Positions 1-12,194 of a DNA stretch of 64,000 nucleotides are shown piece after piece. The position numbers were made by a program, and so were the translations under genes. Source of the DNA: Guyanagaster necrorhizus (Eukaryota > Basidiomycota > Agaricomycetes > Agaricales > Physalacriaceae). Each line of letters opens with the position of its first letter. Within the stretch, counting starts at the first letter, position 1. The stretch is taken from the NCBI RefSeq assembly GCF_019112545.1, contig NW_025064880.1, forward strand, positions 497,337 to 561,336, in the 5' to 3' direction. Below the pieces are notes generated by a model, which saw only the letters and a program-made list of their open reading frames with translations, made no database searches and was not told the origin of the DNA.

Positions 1-221
1 AAGAGAGACTTTGGGGCAAAAATAAGGATGGGGGCGAAGCTCAATCTACCCTATGTCATATTTCCACTTTCAGGCTTCAAGATCCCCGTGCTCAACACAC
101 CCAAATATGATATCGTAATATGTATTACAGTCATGCAAATTGATTCAGTGTACAGAATGCAAATGTCAGATAGAGAGCAGGAAGTGGAAGACTAGAGGCT
201 ATCTACTATCTACGCCAAAGT

Positions 222-3200
222 CTAGTTCAGTGAGTTTTTCGTCTCCGAAGGCGCACTATATCCTTGTGACGACCCATTGCTCAGCGTACTAGATCGATAG
301 TGAAATAGGTCGTGAAGTCTCGACAGCCTATCTTGATTGACCGGAAGTTCTGTACTCTTCTGCTGTGGTGATGTCGGAGACATTGGAGATGTTTCAACGA
401 TACGAGATGAGCCCGACGTTCCTGGGCGATTACTTTGCAACTCTGTTGAGAATTAATGGGTCACACTCCTCACGGACATCGGGGAGAGCAACGTACTGTC
501 AAAAGCATCTGAAACTGCAACATCACGCTCTTGGTCCTCAGCTGCCCTACTCGCAAGCGCACGATTGATATACTTCCGAAACGCGGCGCCGGTAGATTCG
601 AGCATTTTTTCCACCCTGGGTCTTTTGTGTGGGTATGCTTTCAGAAAATGATGGAGCTCCGTGATCCCCTCTTTGTGCAATGCCCCCGTAGTCTCACTTG
701 AAATATGGCCAATGATGGTCAGTAGTTGGACGTCCGGGTCGGGCTCCTCTGTCGGTGGAGGTAGAATACCATTTCCGTTCATAGAGGAAGCGCTAGGACT
801 TGATCTATGACTAGGTGACGGATGAGATGTTGCCTCTGACACAGCTTCTTGAGGGGACATAGGCCGACTGGATGTCATCGAGACCGGGCGAGGTGCACCA
901 GATTCTTCACCGTTCTGGCGAGGAGCCTCGGGGTTCGCCCGGTTACTTGAGTTCAAGATTCGGTATACGTATGGATATACAATGGTCGCTGAAGGATCGT
1001 CAAATGACGCGGAGAGCAGATCGTACACGTCGTCTCCATAGTGTGCTGAAGCATATTGTTAATATGTTGCTAGCGTCCTAAATACGGGACGGAACGCACC
1101 GACAACGTGTTGGATTATAACTTTTACAGTCCTCAAAGGCATATCCCCGCAAGGAACCTTATTGGTGGAGCGAGCACGCCACTCGTTGGGCGGTACGGAC
1201 TGCAAGAAATGCTCGATAGCAGGGAAAAGTTCCACCGGGTCCAATTTATGTTCAGAAAGATCCTGAGGGATGTTACGGGCCAATTTCCAAATACATTTGA
1301 GAACCAGCTCAGCGACTTTGGCTTCCCTTGAGTCGGGCGTCGTGCCATTACTTGGGAAAGGCTTTACCACTTGGAGGAGAAGGTTGAAAAGAGCCCTAAA
1401 ATGAAAGTAGTTAGCGGAATAAATACAAGCCAAGACAAGCATTCCGATTTGTTTTACCTAAAGATGGACATCCTCCGTCCAGTGGCGAATAGTCGCAATA
1501 TAATCATGTTGATAAAACGCGAGAGGTCTTTAATCTTCTTGATATAGCTGTCGTCAGTCTCCAAGAGGCGGAGCGTGAGCTCTTCCAGCAAAGAGGTAAG
1601 TATGTCGACGGTCAATGATTCAGCAAGGAATGAGTGATCACAAAAATTGTTCAACGTCTGAATGAGATGCTTAGCTAGCCTGAAGTTCTCATCCAGAATA
1701 AGGTCATCTGGCCGCTCGAATATATGGGCCATCTGTAGGGTGATGGTTTCTATCAGCCCTTCAACATGCTCTGCAAGTTCTCGATACTGAGCAGAAAAGG
1801 GGGCAGCATCCGGGCCGGAAGATAAAATTCTTTGGACCTTCTTAAGAGCGTCCACGCTTCTTGACGGATCGCTGCTTAAGATGCTGGATATGGTGACGGT
1901 GATATCCGATGATTCTTCTAATGACGATGTTCCTGAGTTGGTAGCGTGGGTGGGTTTGCCAGGGACCTCAAATCCGTTGACATGTTCTTCGGCTTCGTCC
2001 TCTGGAGACTCGTCCGCACTGACAGGGAGATTATAGTGAGGACGAGGCCGACCCAAACGTGACGGAAGCAAGCTCTTCGGTCGAGTGAGCCCTGTTGGAG
2101 ACTGAGGTGCGGCGATTGGCGGACGCGTTAAACGGGACGGAGTACTTGACCCAGGGCCGGAGGTAGATGGGGATGAGGGTCGCTGACGAACAGGAGACAC
2201 AGGTCTTGCCAGCCTTGAAGCCGGGCTGGCTGGACGAGGAAGACCTCCAATTCTGGAGTTTGTCACAGGAGAGCCAGGGCGGGGAATTCCTGTGTATCTT
2301 GAACTGGTCGCGGGAGATGCCGGTCGTGGTATACCCGCGATTCTTGAGTTAGTAGCAGGTGAACCTGGTCTAGGAATACCAGTCAGACGAGCTATTTGAG
2401 GTGGCGCCAGCGGTTCGATTTTTTCGTGACTGCTAGGACCGGCGACGCGGCGCAGGCGTTCCTCCAGCTGGGTCTTGTCTTTGGGAGGTAACGGGCCTAT
2501 GAGAGACCAAACCTTCTCGCCTACGAGCATGTACCCCTCACTATCAGCCAAGTAAGCAAGCTGCACGCGATCAGTAAACCGAACTACTCACCTCAGAGCA
2601 CCAAGAGCTGATTTCCGGACTTGGGAATCTTTATCAGAGATCATTGCAGCGATCACCGGAAACGTCTTGGATGGTTCACATGCGCCCATTCCCGATTTTC
2701 TGAGAATACTACCCATCTCATCCAAGGATCCTTGTCGTGTCTTCGCCACTTTGGACTTTAAACCATAGTCCGATAGAAGCTGAAAGACTCGGCTATAAGC
2801 ATAGACCTTGGGTAGATCTTGGATTATTTGTTGTACTCTCGCACGCACTTGTTCCCTGGCATCGCCCAGCTGAAAATGGGTCAGCTTGTGTACGACAAGT
2901 AAAATGACCGGACTAACCTTGAAAATGATAGTTGGTATGAAACACAGTGCTTCGTTATCGGTGAGTTGTTGATTGACCATACGGAGGAAGGCCAAAACCG
3001 TCTCGACAATTTCAAGACATTTGGATATGAGATTGGGCTGGGGTTCATGGGCTTTGATGGATGCATACTTCAGGGGAAGATCAAAATTCGCGAGGCAAAT
3101 ACTTTCTACCAAGTCGTCACCTAATTGTGGGCTGTTGTATAGCTCACACATTATTGTCAGACCGGTTACATGGTCATTGACGGCATTGTGATCATGACTG

Positions 3201-6200
3201 AACAAGCGTCCAATAAGTTCCTTGGTTGCGTGAGGTTCCATTTGGTTCTGTAAAAGATCCGCTAGGTCTTTACGTGTGGGCCCGCCTTCGTTAACCCACT
3301 TGTGGGAGTCCTTCCCGCATCTAGCCTTTCTGCTGTCTGGGTTTGTGCCAAAAAGAGGCGAAGAAGTTGTAAGGGGAGGAATTTGGGCGACTGGAGGCCG
3401 GGCTAGAGCAGAAGATGCACCTGGGCGTTTTAGTGCTCCAGATGGAGCTTTCAACGCGCGTGAAACCGCGGGTTCTGGGGGACTCTCGCTTCGAGACTCT
3501 GGACGATTCCCTTGAGGCAGCTTGCGCCTCACACCTGAAATCTTGCTCCCCGTTCTGGATGCAGGAGCCGACGGGCCAGGCGAACCAGGAGGAGAGCTGG
3601 ACGAAGGTAACTCTGGTGCTGCTACCTTTTGGAGAGATTTAGAGGCCTTAGGCGGCTGTGTCAAGGCCGCAGTTATAGGCAGAGTAGGGGAAACCGCTGA
3701 ACGAGCAGCTTGTATGAGCGGGATTGCACTTCCACGAGAAGCAGGCTTCAAAGAGTTTGTCTGCTGCATCACATAGTCGAATCCAGCGCATACAATTAAA
3801 GACGGTAAAAGAGCTTGTGCAGCCTTGCGAACGTCTGCATTCCGATCGTCTAGAGACACAACGATGGGCGGCGCCCAGGTGCTCAAGTCGAGCGAAGACG
3901 GCGGCGGGTGCTCTTTGAACCAGTCAGCTATCCAATGCAACAATGTACCTTTTTGCATAGGATTGGATGTTTCAAGGCCAGTATGTATACCTGGAACCAT
4001 GGATTCGAGACCGTCACACGCGTTGGCAATGGCACTCAACGTCTGCAGAGCGGCTGCCCTGATAGGTGCCTTCTGATCGGACAGAACAGTCGTTACTGGG
4101 TGAACGAAAAATCGACATTGCCTCTCAAATGGCTTGCCCATACCCGTAGCAATACGCCCCACAATGTCGAGTGCAAGCATTTGAACAGCTTTGTTAGTGT
4201 CTGTGACTCTCGCTTTGAGGACCTGGGATATCTCGCCTGCAATATAGCAAATCAGTTTCATCTGAACTAGAAACCCACGAGTAGCCTACCTATGTTTGGT
4301 TTAAGTCGCTTGTTGCTACCTTGGTCCAAAATAGTTTGGAACGTTTCCAGCGCCTCCTTCTTTATTTTCCAGGCATCGCTCTTGGCATCCGCTAGAATTG
4401 TTGTTCCTTTGAGGAGTCCGTCCACTTCAACTCGAGGAAAGAGGTCATCTAACGCGTCGACAGGTCCTGATCCCCCACCAGAGGATGCTACGGGCGCATC
4501 GGTTGCATCGGTCGACGTCCGGGTAGGATCTGGAAGTGCTTGACCTTCAACCTTGTCAAATTCTGCGGTTATAGTGTTGAATAGCTGAGGATTGAGATCT
4601 TCCAGTAAATCCTTGATGCCTGGTATAAGTCAGTTTTGTATTTTGTGTGGCAGCGAAGTACATACTTGATCCAGCGAATAATTTGACCGTTACAAGGGTT
4701 TTTGTGGCGCTGGTTCTAACAGTGGCATTGGAGTTTTGTAATGCGCCCTTGAGAAAATCGATGAGATTGCGGAGGGACAGTCCATTGATGCCAAACTCGG
4801 TCAACGCAACATTCATCCAGCCGATAGCGTCAGCCAGAACTTTGGGAGCCTTTTGCCTTGACAGGGGTTCATAAGCTAGTCGATTGGTCAGTTTGGTGGC
4901 TGCATGATACCGATATAGCGATTACCTTGATTCAAGATGAATTGCAACGATGTACTCTCCGCAAAAGAGATAAGAGCGTCGCCGGCAGGTTTCTTCAGCT
5001 TCATATCCCCCAACTTTTCGCTCATATGAGGGACACACAATGCGACGCAAGATCTCCCAAATGAGGGACACCGCGCAGAGAGGGTGGCACATATTCCATA
5101 TATTTTGGATGATACCTGAGGCCCTTCAGTACAGCGATTGCGTACTGGTTAACGAGAAAACACACCTGAAAATTCTTCTCCGACCAGCCCTTTTTCGCTA
5201 GGGCTCGAACTAAAACCTCTGCATCTAAATCGTTAATCACGCCATCGAGCCAAGTCGACATTTCGTCTAGGGCGGCCAATCTGGTTTTCCAATTCGCATC
5301 GGACAGATTGCTTAATAGTGAAGAGGGTATTGCATCAGCTGCAAGGGCCTCCGCGTCTTCGGGCGTATGCTTGAATTTGAAAGTATCTAGTGCCCCGGGT
5401 GCGCTAGGTGCTTGTGGTTTCGCTGATTTTGCGGTGGCCGGTGGCGGGACTTTCTTGGGAGGAGGCGCTGCAGCGGCAGCGGCAGGAGTGCCTCCGGAAC
5501 CCTGTGTTCGGGCCTAACGCAAAATTAAATCATAAGCCACCGACGACCGGTTTAATACGTACCAGAAGTCGTGCAGGAGGCTTTGCTGAAGGTTTCTTGA
5601 GCGGAAGTGACTCCAAGGTTTCACTTTCTACGACGACAGACTTTGGCGCAGGCAGCTTCTTCTTCGGGGCAGCTGCCGGGGGTGGTACAGCAGGTGGTGC
5701 TCTGGGTGGCGCTGCACCACCGGCTTTGCACTTAACCGTAACCCTCTCGTATGCCTCTTTAATCTTGGCTTTCCTGACATCCACAACCGCTTCCACCACA
5801 GCATTCAACGGTCTCTCCCCTACCATCTTCATCAGCGTACCTAGGCAATTGGCAGCTTCATTTCTAGCGCCCTCAAAACTGTCTTCTAGGAGTGTAGCGA
5901 GAGTTTCCGCTAATGGTTTGACCTGAGGAGGCTGTATTGGAGAAGTGGCAGACGCCAATGATCGGCCAAGAAATTTCAGGGTCCCTTCTTTGACCTGAGG
6001 ATTCTTGGAAGATAGAGCTGTCCCAAGGTCAGGGATGATATCAGCTAGAGTGGTCTGGAAAAATATCAGCCGTCTTTGCTGTAACTGGAAAAAAATCTTA
6101 ACTTACTGTAAAAAATATCGCGTCCAGAGCTAAGCCTATCGAATCGGTAACAGTTACCTTGCGTTCCTTCAGCCTCTCTAACATCAGAGGCACAACCGTC

Positions 6201-7470
6201 TCCCGATATCTGGCAAACGATGACATCATGCCCTTGGCGAGTGACTGCATGCATGCAGCGGCCGTCATAACGCAGTTGATATTTGCGTCCTTCTGAATGC
6301 AGGTTGCTAAAGACTTTGCGAGGTCCCCCAATTCTGACGCTTCCTTGATTCGAGGAGTGGTAGAAAGGAGAGCGGAGAGGTCATCAAGAACCTCTTTCCG
6401 TTCTTTCCATTTCGACGACGTCAGTCCTGCTTGCAATGCAGGAGGCAACTTAGGTACAATATCCACTGGTTCAGCGAAAGCACGAGGATCCATGGTCGCC
6501 GGCTCTACTGCATATTCAAAGTCATGCGTCGTGTTTGGAAGACCAAACTCACCTTCTTCAACAGCGTCGACGGCATCACCGCCACTGGCTACCTCCGCAA
6601 GCTCAACATCCCGCGCGGCCGCCCGAGTTAATCGCTCGGGTTTTAAGGTTCCTTTTCCCTTACCATCATTGTCCATTGCGTCGAATGATTCTTTCAACTC
6701 CTTGACTTGTACGGGCTTGAGGTCCGTTAACCACGGCTCAATGCCGGGACCTACATATTGGTATAGAGTCTGCGCAAGTGCCGTCCCTTCAGCGCGAACG
6801 GTCTTGTCGGAATGAGAAAATATCTTGGGCAAAATCTTGAGAATCGGAGGAGGAGGGGTAGCCTGGATTCCAAACATCCTGTCATATCGTATTAGCTTGA
6901 AAGTAAGAGGTGACTGGGACCAATACCTACCGTACGATCTCTTTAAGAGCCAGAACACATCCTGAAACTGTCTTGGGCAGTTTAGCTCCTAGACCCGGTA
7001 TGATATCTGCCTACAGACAGAATGCTCGATGTCGTAGGGATAAGATGAACTGATGTTGGACGCACCACAACCCCGGCACCGCCATTCTCGACCTCCACGT
7101 ACTGCAGCGTCAATGCAAGGGCTTGTACTTTCGTGCCAGCACGCGAAGAACCCAAACATTTTTCCACCAGAGCGGGTACAACAACCTCTCTTGTTCTCAC
7201 TGCAGTTTCGCCAGCGTATTTGACAAATGCCACCAAACACTCCACGCCCTTCTCCTGAGCAACAGCATTAGAGTCAGTTGCTATCTTCCTCAACAGATCT
7301 GGATTATTAATATAAGGCTTGAATGCAGGATCACTGTCGGACGCGGTAGTTTGGAAAGTTTTGACTAGGGATTCGTATGCGCTGACACGAGCTTTCCAGT
7401 TCTTGTGAGAGAGACGCTCGGATATTGGGAGAGTAGAGAAATCCTCCTCCGGTGGCGGTGGCCCATCCAT
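222..7470 (-). CDS. STU2: XMAP215/ch-TOG family microtubule polymerase
   Basis: Processive microtubule polymerase that binds tubulin through TOG domains at plus ends and spindle poles. About 14 exons give roughly 2,100-2,200 residues. The N-terminus (ISERLSHKNWKARVSAYESL) is a typical TOG1. TOG2 starts near LTSSKWKERKEVLDDL (6370 region), TOG3 near LSDANWKTRLAALDEM (5290), TOG4 near AWKIKKEALETFQTIL (4350), TOG5 lies about 2590-3290. TOG1 and TOG2 are joined by the family hallmark LKPVQVKELKESFD. A basic, Ser/Pro-rich linker with tandem GIPRPGSP-type repeats follows (2212-2390). The helical C-terminal region (about 450-1700) resembles the animal TACC-binding end. Five TOGs match animal ch-TOG; budding yeast Stu2 has two. 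The last intron is best placed with donor GTACGT, giving a short final exon ending at the TAG at 222. Divergent from NOC3 with 138 bases between starts. Confidence 0.93.
2212..2390 (-). repeat. Tandem GIPRP-SP repeat in the XMAP215 linker
   Basis: Four imperfect copies of a 15-16 residue unit (TGIPRPGSPATNSR, AGIPRPASPATSSR, TGIPRPGSPVTNSR, GGLPRPASPASR). Two copies contain T-G-I-P followed by a basic residue, which fits the [ST]xIP pattern bound by EB1-family proteins. Confidence 0.8.
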
Positions 7471-7608
7471 GACCGAAGGGAGAATGCTGAACCTTTAGAA
7501 CACAGAAATAACGTTGACTGGCAAGCGTTGAAGGGTCGAGGCTACAGCACGTGATGAGACCTGTTTGGGACAGATTTTTAAATGATCAAATAGTTTGGTC
7601 CTTCTGCC
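7471..7608. promoter_or_regulatory. Divergent promoter between XMAP215 and NOC3
   Basis: A 138-base region between two start codons. It contains the E-box CACGTG at 7548-7553, immediately overlapping GATGAG (7553-7558). GATGAG is the core of the PAC element known from yeast ribosome-biogenesis promoters, fitting NOC3. Use as a regulatory site here is inferred. Confidence 0.5.
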
Positions 7609-10334
7609 ATGGGCTTGAAAACGGGGAAGCGGTCGGGACCTTCTTCACAGGTAAATTACCTTATACATATGAGCAATTTGTGTCTTACATTTCTCCCAGA
7701 AGCCGTCCAAGCGAAGAAAACTGGCGGATCATGGTGATAAGTCGAAATCCGCAAAACAGAGTGTGAAGATGAAGGGGAAAGAAAAAGCTGCAGACCGTCT
7801 TGTCATTCCCATCCCCGAGGGGGATGAAGACTCAAGTATATCCGACCAGGATGCGGATCTGCTGAATGGCTATGGCCGTTCTGTTGCATTTTTAAGTCGT
7901 CTTCACCAGGCTGAAATCTCTCGGTAACTTCCACGTCTCTTTGCCAAACATGGGCTCATTTTCTCTCAGAAGTAAAAAGGAAACCATACGGTTGCACCAG
8001 ATGAATAAACCCCGACGACCGAGGAAGGATAACGATGACCTACCCGCCGTCAACTCTGATGCTGAAGACGACGGCTCTTGGACCTCTGGTATTGACGATA
8101 ACTTTGACTCTGAAAACGTGGGCGATGACTCCGATGTACACCATTTGTCAGCCCCAGATTCAGACGCAGAGATGTCATACGAAACGGCCCCTCGTATCTC
8201 CCAAGTCTTCCAACAGTCAGAACAAAAGAGCATTCAGCGTTTACCGATCAAGCTCACCGATGGTAGAGTGCAGGAACTTGGCAGAAAGTTAACTATTGTT
8301 GATAGTGAGGACTCGGAGGATAACGTTCAGGAAGAAGAGGAATCCCTCCCTGTGGCCCAGTCGTCTCGAAGAGTCGATGATGTTTCAACTGGTGCACGGT
8401 TTGGCCGTGCCGCCATTATTGATGTTATCACCAGGACGTCCAGAAAGGCGCGAATACAAGAAGCAAAAAACCAAATAGCTCATATATGCCAGGACATCAT
8501 TTCGGATCCTGAGTCCAGCGTATGTCGCCGTGTAGTTACATGTTATCAGTCTAACTCATCATAGCTAGGTCTCCTGAGACGACTGCACGTCTTTTCTTTG
8601 GAGCAGGTTTCCAGTCCTACCCATCCTGATCCCGTTCCCAATGATCCGTTAATTCGCAAACTTGCAATGTTATCCCAGCTCGCCGTCTTTGTTGACATTA
8701 TTCCTGGATATCACGTACGTTCCCTTACCGACAAGGAAAAGGCCGAGAATGTTAGCCAACTGGTTGCCAAGACTCGGGACTGGGAGCAAGGTCTGGTTGG
8801 TGTGTATCAATCATATCTTCGAGTGCTAGAGGCGGAATCAAAAGGTGACTAGCTATGTAATTTCTTATATGATACTCACCTGACCCTTTCTCGTAGCACG
8901 CGGTGAACTCGCCGAGGTCGCACTTCAATGCATGTGTACTTTGTTGACCTCAGCGACTCATTTCAATTTCAGGATTAATCTCATGGGATGTATCGTAGGA
9001 CGACTGAGTAAGAAGTCTTGGGATAATGTTTGTTATTCTAGCCCCTTACTCTTGGTACCACTTATCGAATAGTTTCGACCAGTGCTCTGATCTATGCCTT
9101 GACTCAATCATCAAGGTTTTCTGTGCGGACCTGACTGGAGAACCATCATTGGAATTGGTTCGGTTGATAAACCGCATGGTGAAAGAGAAACACTACAACG
9201 TCAACCCGAAAGTCCTCTCATGTCTACTCTTCCTTCGCCTGAAGACTGAGCTTGGTGTGCGGGCATCAAACTCAAAAGTTGACAAAAATATGCCTACGAG
9301 GGGGAAAGCGAAGCACTCAGGCCCTGGGAAAAGGAAACCGAGTGATGCCCCGCACCTTAGCAAAAAAGTGAAAAAAATCATGAAGGAAAGGAAAGAAATC
9401 GAACGAGAATTCCGTGAAGCAGCAGCGGAAGTTGACATCGAGGAACGATCTAACACTGTAAGGCTCATTTCGTGGGAACTTGATGTTCACTGGCTAAAGG
9501 ACATTTTATAGCAAACTGAGACCCTGAAACTCCTTTTCGTTCTCTATTTCAGCATTCTGAAGTTCCCCACGCCGACTCCACTCCTTCCAGCGGCGTTGGA
9601 GGGTGTTTCAAAATACTCCCACCTCGTCAATGTCGACTTCTTCAAGGACCTCTTGCGAGTTTTGAAAGGTCTTATTGAACGGGATACCACGCCAGCAGAT
9701 GAGGAAGGCGCAGACGAAATTTTCATTCATCATCGTTTACTCTGCATCATTACTGCCTTTGACCTTCTGTCAGGTCAAGGTCAGGACATTCTTTAATGTC
9801 CGAGAATTCCATGCTAACTTTTAATTTGATTCAGGAGAAGCTTTGAACATTGATCTAGGCGATTTTATCACGCACCTATACGCCTTACTCCAGCCGCTTA
9901 GCCTGATGCCTAATATCGACTCTACACCTCCGGGGAGTCCAGGTCGAACGGAAAAATCTTTAGCTGACAAGTTATTCCGAGCTCTCAACGTCATATTCTC
10001 CCCACGAACGATAGGTACTATGGCTCCATCCTGGCGTTCGGCGGCATTTGCAAAGCGTCTGCTTGGCGCTGCCTTTCATTGGCCTCCTGCTGTCACCCTT
10101 CGCACGCTAAGCATCGTCGGCGGATTACTTCTGAAAGACGAGAAATTGCAATCATTGCTTTTCACTGAGGAGCGCAGTCTTGACGGTGTTTATCGTCCTG
10201 ATATTGACGATCCACAATTGTGCAATCCGTTCGGCACGACTTTTTGGGAATTGTACGCGTTACGGGATAATTACTGTGATGCAAGCGTTCGAGCAGAAGC
10301 GCAGAAGCTCCTAGCACACGCATGCGGTCAATGA
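7609..10334 (+). CDS. NOC3: Nucleolar complex protein 3 (60S pre-ribosome assembly and export)
   Basis: NOC3 pairs with NOC2 to move pre-60S particles from nucleolus to nucleoplasm; in yeast it also binds replication origins. The first exon is short (MGLKTGKRSGPSSQ) and is joined over a 48-base intron to KPSKRRKL, a nuclear localisation signal; this choice of start gives an uninterrupted basic N-terminus. A long acidic stretch (8040-8350) follows. The NOC3 domain is visible as IPGYHVRSLTDKEKAEN and RDWEQGLVGVYQSYL (8700-8830). A Lys/Arg patch (9290-9400) precedes the C-terminal CBF/Mak21-type helical domain (9560-10330), ending FWELYALRDNY. About 10 exons, roughly 770 residues. Convergent with the TEA gene. 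Confidence 0.92.
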
Positions 10335-10604
10335 TGTACATAATAATCATTTCCATCCAATGCGTTCTTCGATGGAGCAAATGGACTTCCTCACCGTGCT
10401 TCTTATTAAACTACCCTAAGGTATTCTATTAGTGTGGTAGTTCCACTGGGGTAAATTATGAGTTGCCAGGCGGCCGTTAGTTCAAAAATAGAAAAGTAAG
10501 CTAGTTTTATTAGAGAAAACTAATGCTAAGTACGACGAGAAAATGATATAATACAACACAACCTTTAGTCCGTATGTGATATGTAAAAGAATCCATAAAC
10601 CAGT
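10335..10604. other. Convergent intergenic spacer
   Basis: A 270-base AT-rich spacer between the 3' ends of NOC3 and the TEA-domain gene. I see no gene here; it should hold both transcript ends. Confidence 0.6.
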
Positions 10605-12194
10605 TTAGAAAGATGACGAAGTAGATATTACGGGTTTTATAGAGGACGGGGTCAAGGCGCAAGACAGTGATGGCGGGGTCGAACCATTATATGTGGGAAA
10701 GAGGGACTGAGAATACGAAAGGCGGGGAGGAGAATAGGTTTGAGATGTATTCGAAGCGTAAGCGCTACCTGAAGGCCGGTACTTCCGGAAACCAATGAGT
10801 TCAGCACGGGGCAAACTACCTGGTGGATTCCGATCCAAGTCGTAAACGACTAAAAGGAGAGTAGTATTGTCTACGATAATCTCTTGGGTAAGGGCGGTCT
10901 GGACAGCTATTTACAAACATCAGCAGGCACTCCGAAGTTGAAGCGGGGATCACTTACATGCGTCTAACCACCGACACCGCGTCAGGGATGAGTCGGGAAG
11001 CACAGCGTTCACAACTCCGACGTCGACACTACTGACTTGGATAGCCTCGAGTTCTTCCGATATACATACACCGCCAGCGTAAACTTTGGTAGCACACTTG
11101 CCGTACGTGGTCCAGACATTGGAAAAACATACTGTCGCGGCAAAACCGTGGAGCGTGGGAGGACTCCGAATATCGCTGATAGACGCAAGGCTTAGTTTGA
11201 CCTTGAGTGAGAGGGTAGGAACTGGACCCGGGGACTGCGCACGGGGAACCAAGGCGTCGACTCTAACACTGAAAGGTGCCATGCCGTCCGCCAACAATTC
11301 CAGTCTCGTAACCCGGTTATCAAAACCGCGGGATGACGGTACGTTCATACTAGGCGCGGTCTGCATGTTTTGCCATCCACCCATCTGAGCTGACTTTATA
11401 AAAGGGGAAGAATGAAGTCGGGAAGGACCCGCCTGCTCGGATGGCAATGTCGCGTCATATTGCTTGGGGGACGAGAGGATGGGGGAAATGGGTTGCTCGG
11501 GGGACGATGTAAGCGAGGCAACTGAGATATCGGGGGAATAAGAATCAAATACGTATAACTGAGAGGCGCCCGAAGGAGACGACGGGAACTCGGAGGTAAA
11601 ATCTGAGAAGTTCGGTGACGACTGGGACGAGGCCGTATCGGTATCATCAAATTCCAGGGGAATGAGAGTCAATTCGTGCTGGTCTTCCGTCTTAACGGAT
11701 CCCAATAAACCGGCCTCGAGGAAGAGCTCTTCGCCGCCCGCCACCAAGTGAAACTCTGACGAAAATAGAGTGAGCATATGGTTCGGTGCACAGGATGTCA
11801 GGGTGGAAACATACCTTGTTCGCCCTTCCACATATTCCGTAGCACCTGGATGTGACTAGCGACCTGCTTCTTGGTTCTTGTGATGCCGGCTCTTTGCAAA
11901 TAGTCAACCAAGAACTGATTTCGCCAACGACTTCGGCCGCGAGAGTAGGTGGCCCAAGGTGACTGCCAGTACTGACGGAGACCTATCGATCAAGTTGAGC
12001 AAAGACACGTGTGGTGATGAGGGAAAGGCTGTACCCTCGACGAACACCTTCTCTATGCCCTCAGGCCATACCTCTGTACCACTCCCATCCTTCAAAAGTT
12101 TGCGGTGCTTGCGCTGGGGGGTAAGAGACTTTGCTGAATGGTCTGTTTTACGCGTCTTAGTAGAGCCCGAGGTGGCCATAGAAGGAAGGGACAT
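10605..12194 (-). CDS. TEA/ATTS-domain transcription factor (AbaA/Tec1/TEAD family)
   Basis: Sequence-specific DNA-binding regulator; in ascomycetes family members control conidiation (AbaA) or filamentation (Tec1). Exon 1 ends in VWPEGIEKVFVEG, the start of the TEA domain. A 50-base intron follows, and exon 2 supplies the rest: LRQYW, GRSRWRNQFLVDYLQ, then TRTKKQVASHIQVLRNMWKG, the recognition helix typical of the family. The TEA domain spans about residues 35-105 of about 475. The rest is Ser/Pro-rich (11400-11640) with a conserved-looking hydrophobic segment near 10860-10910 and a low-complexity C-terminus. Four exons. An in-frame second Met lies five codons in, so the exact start is slightly open. 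The promoter side faces VPS23 across 1.1 kb. The biological role in this fungus cannot be read from sequence. Confidence 0.9.
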
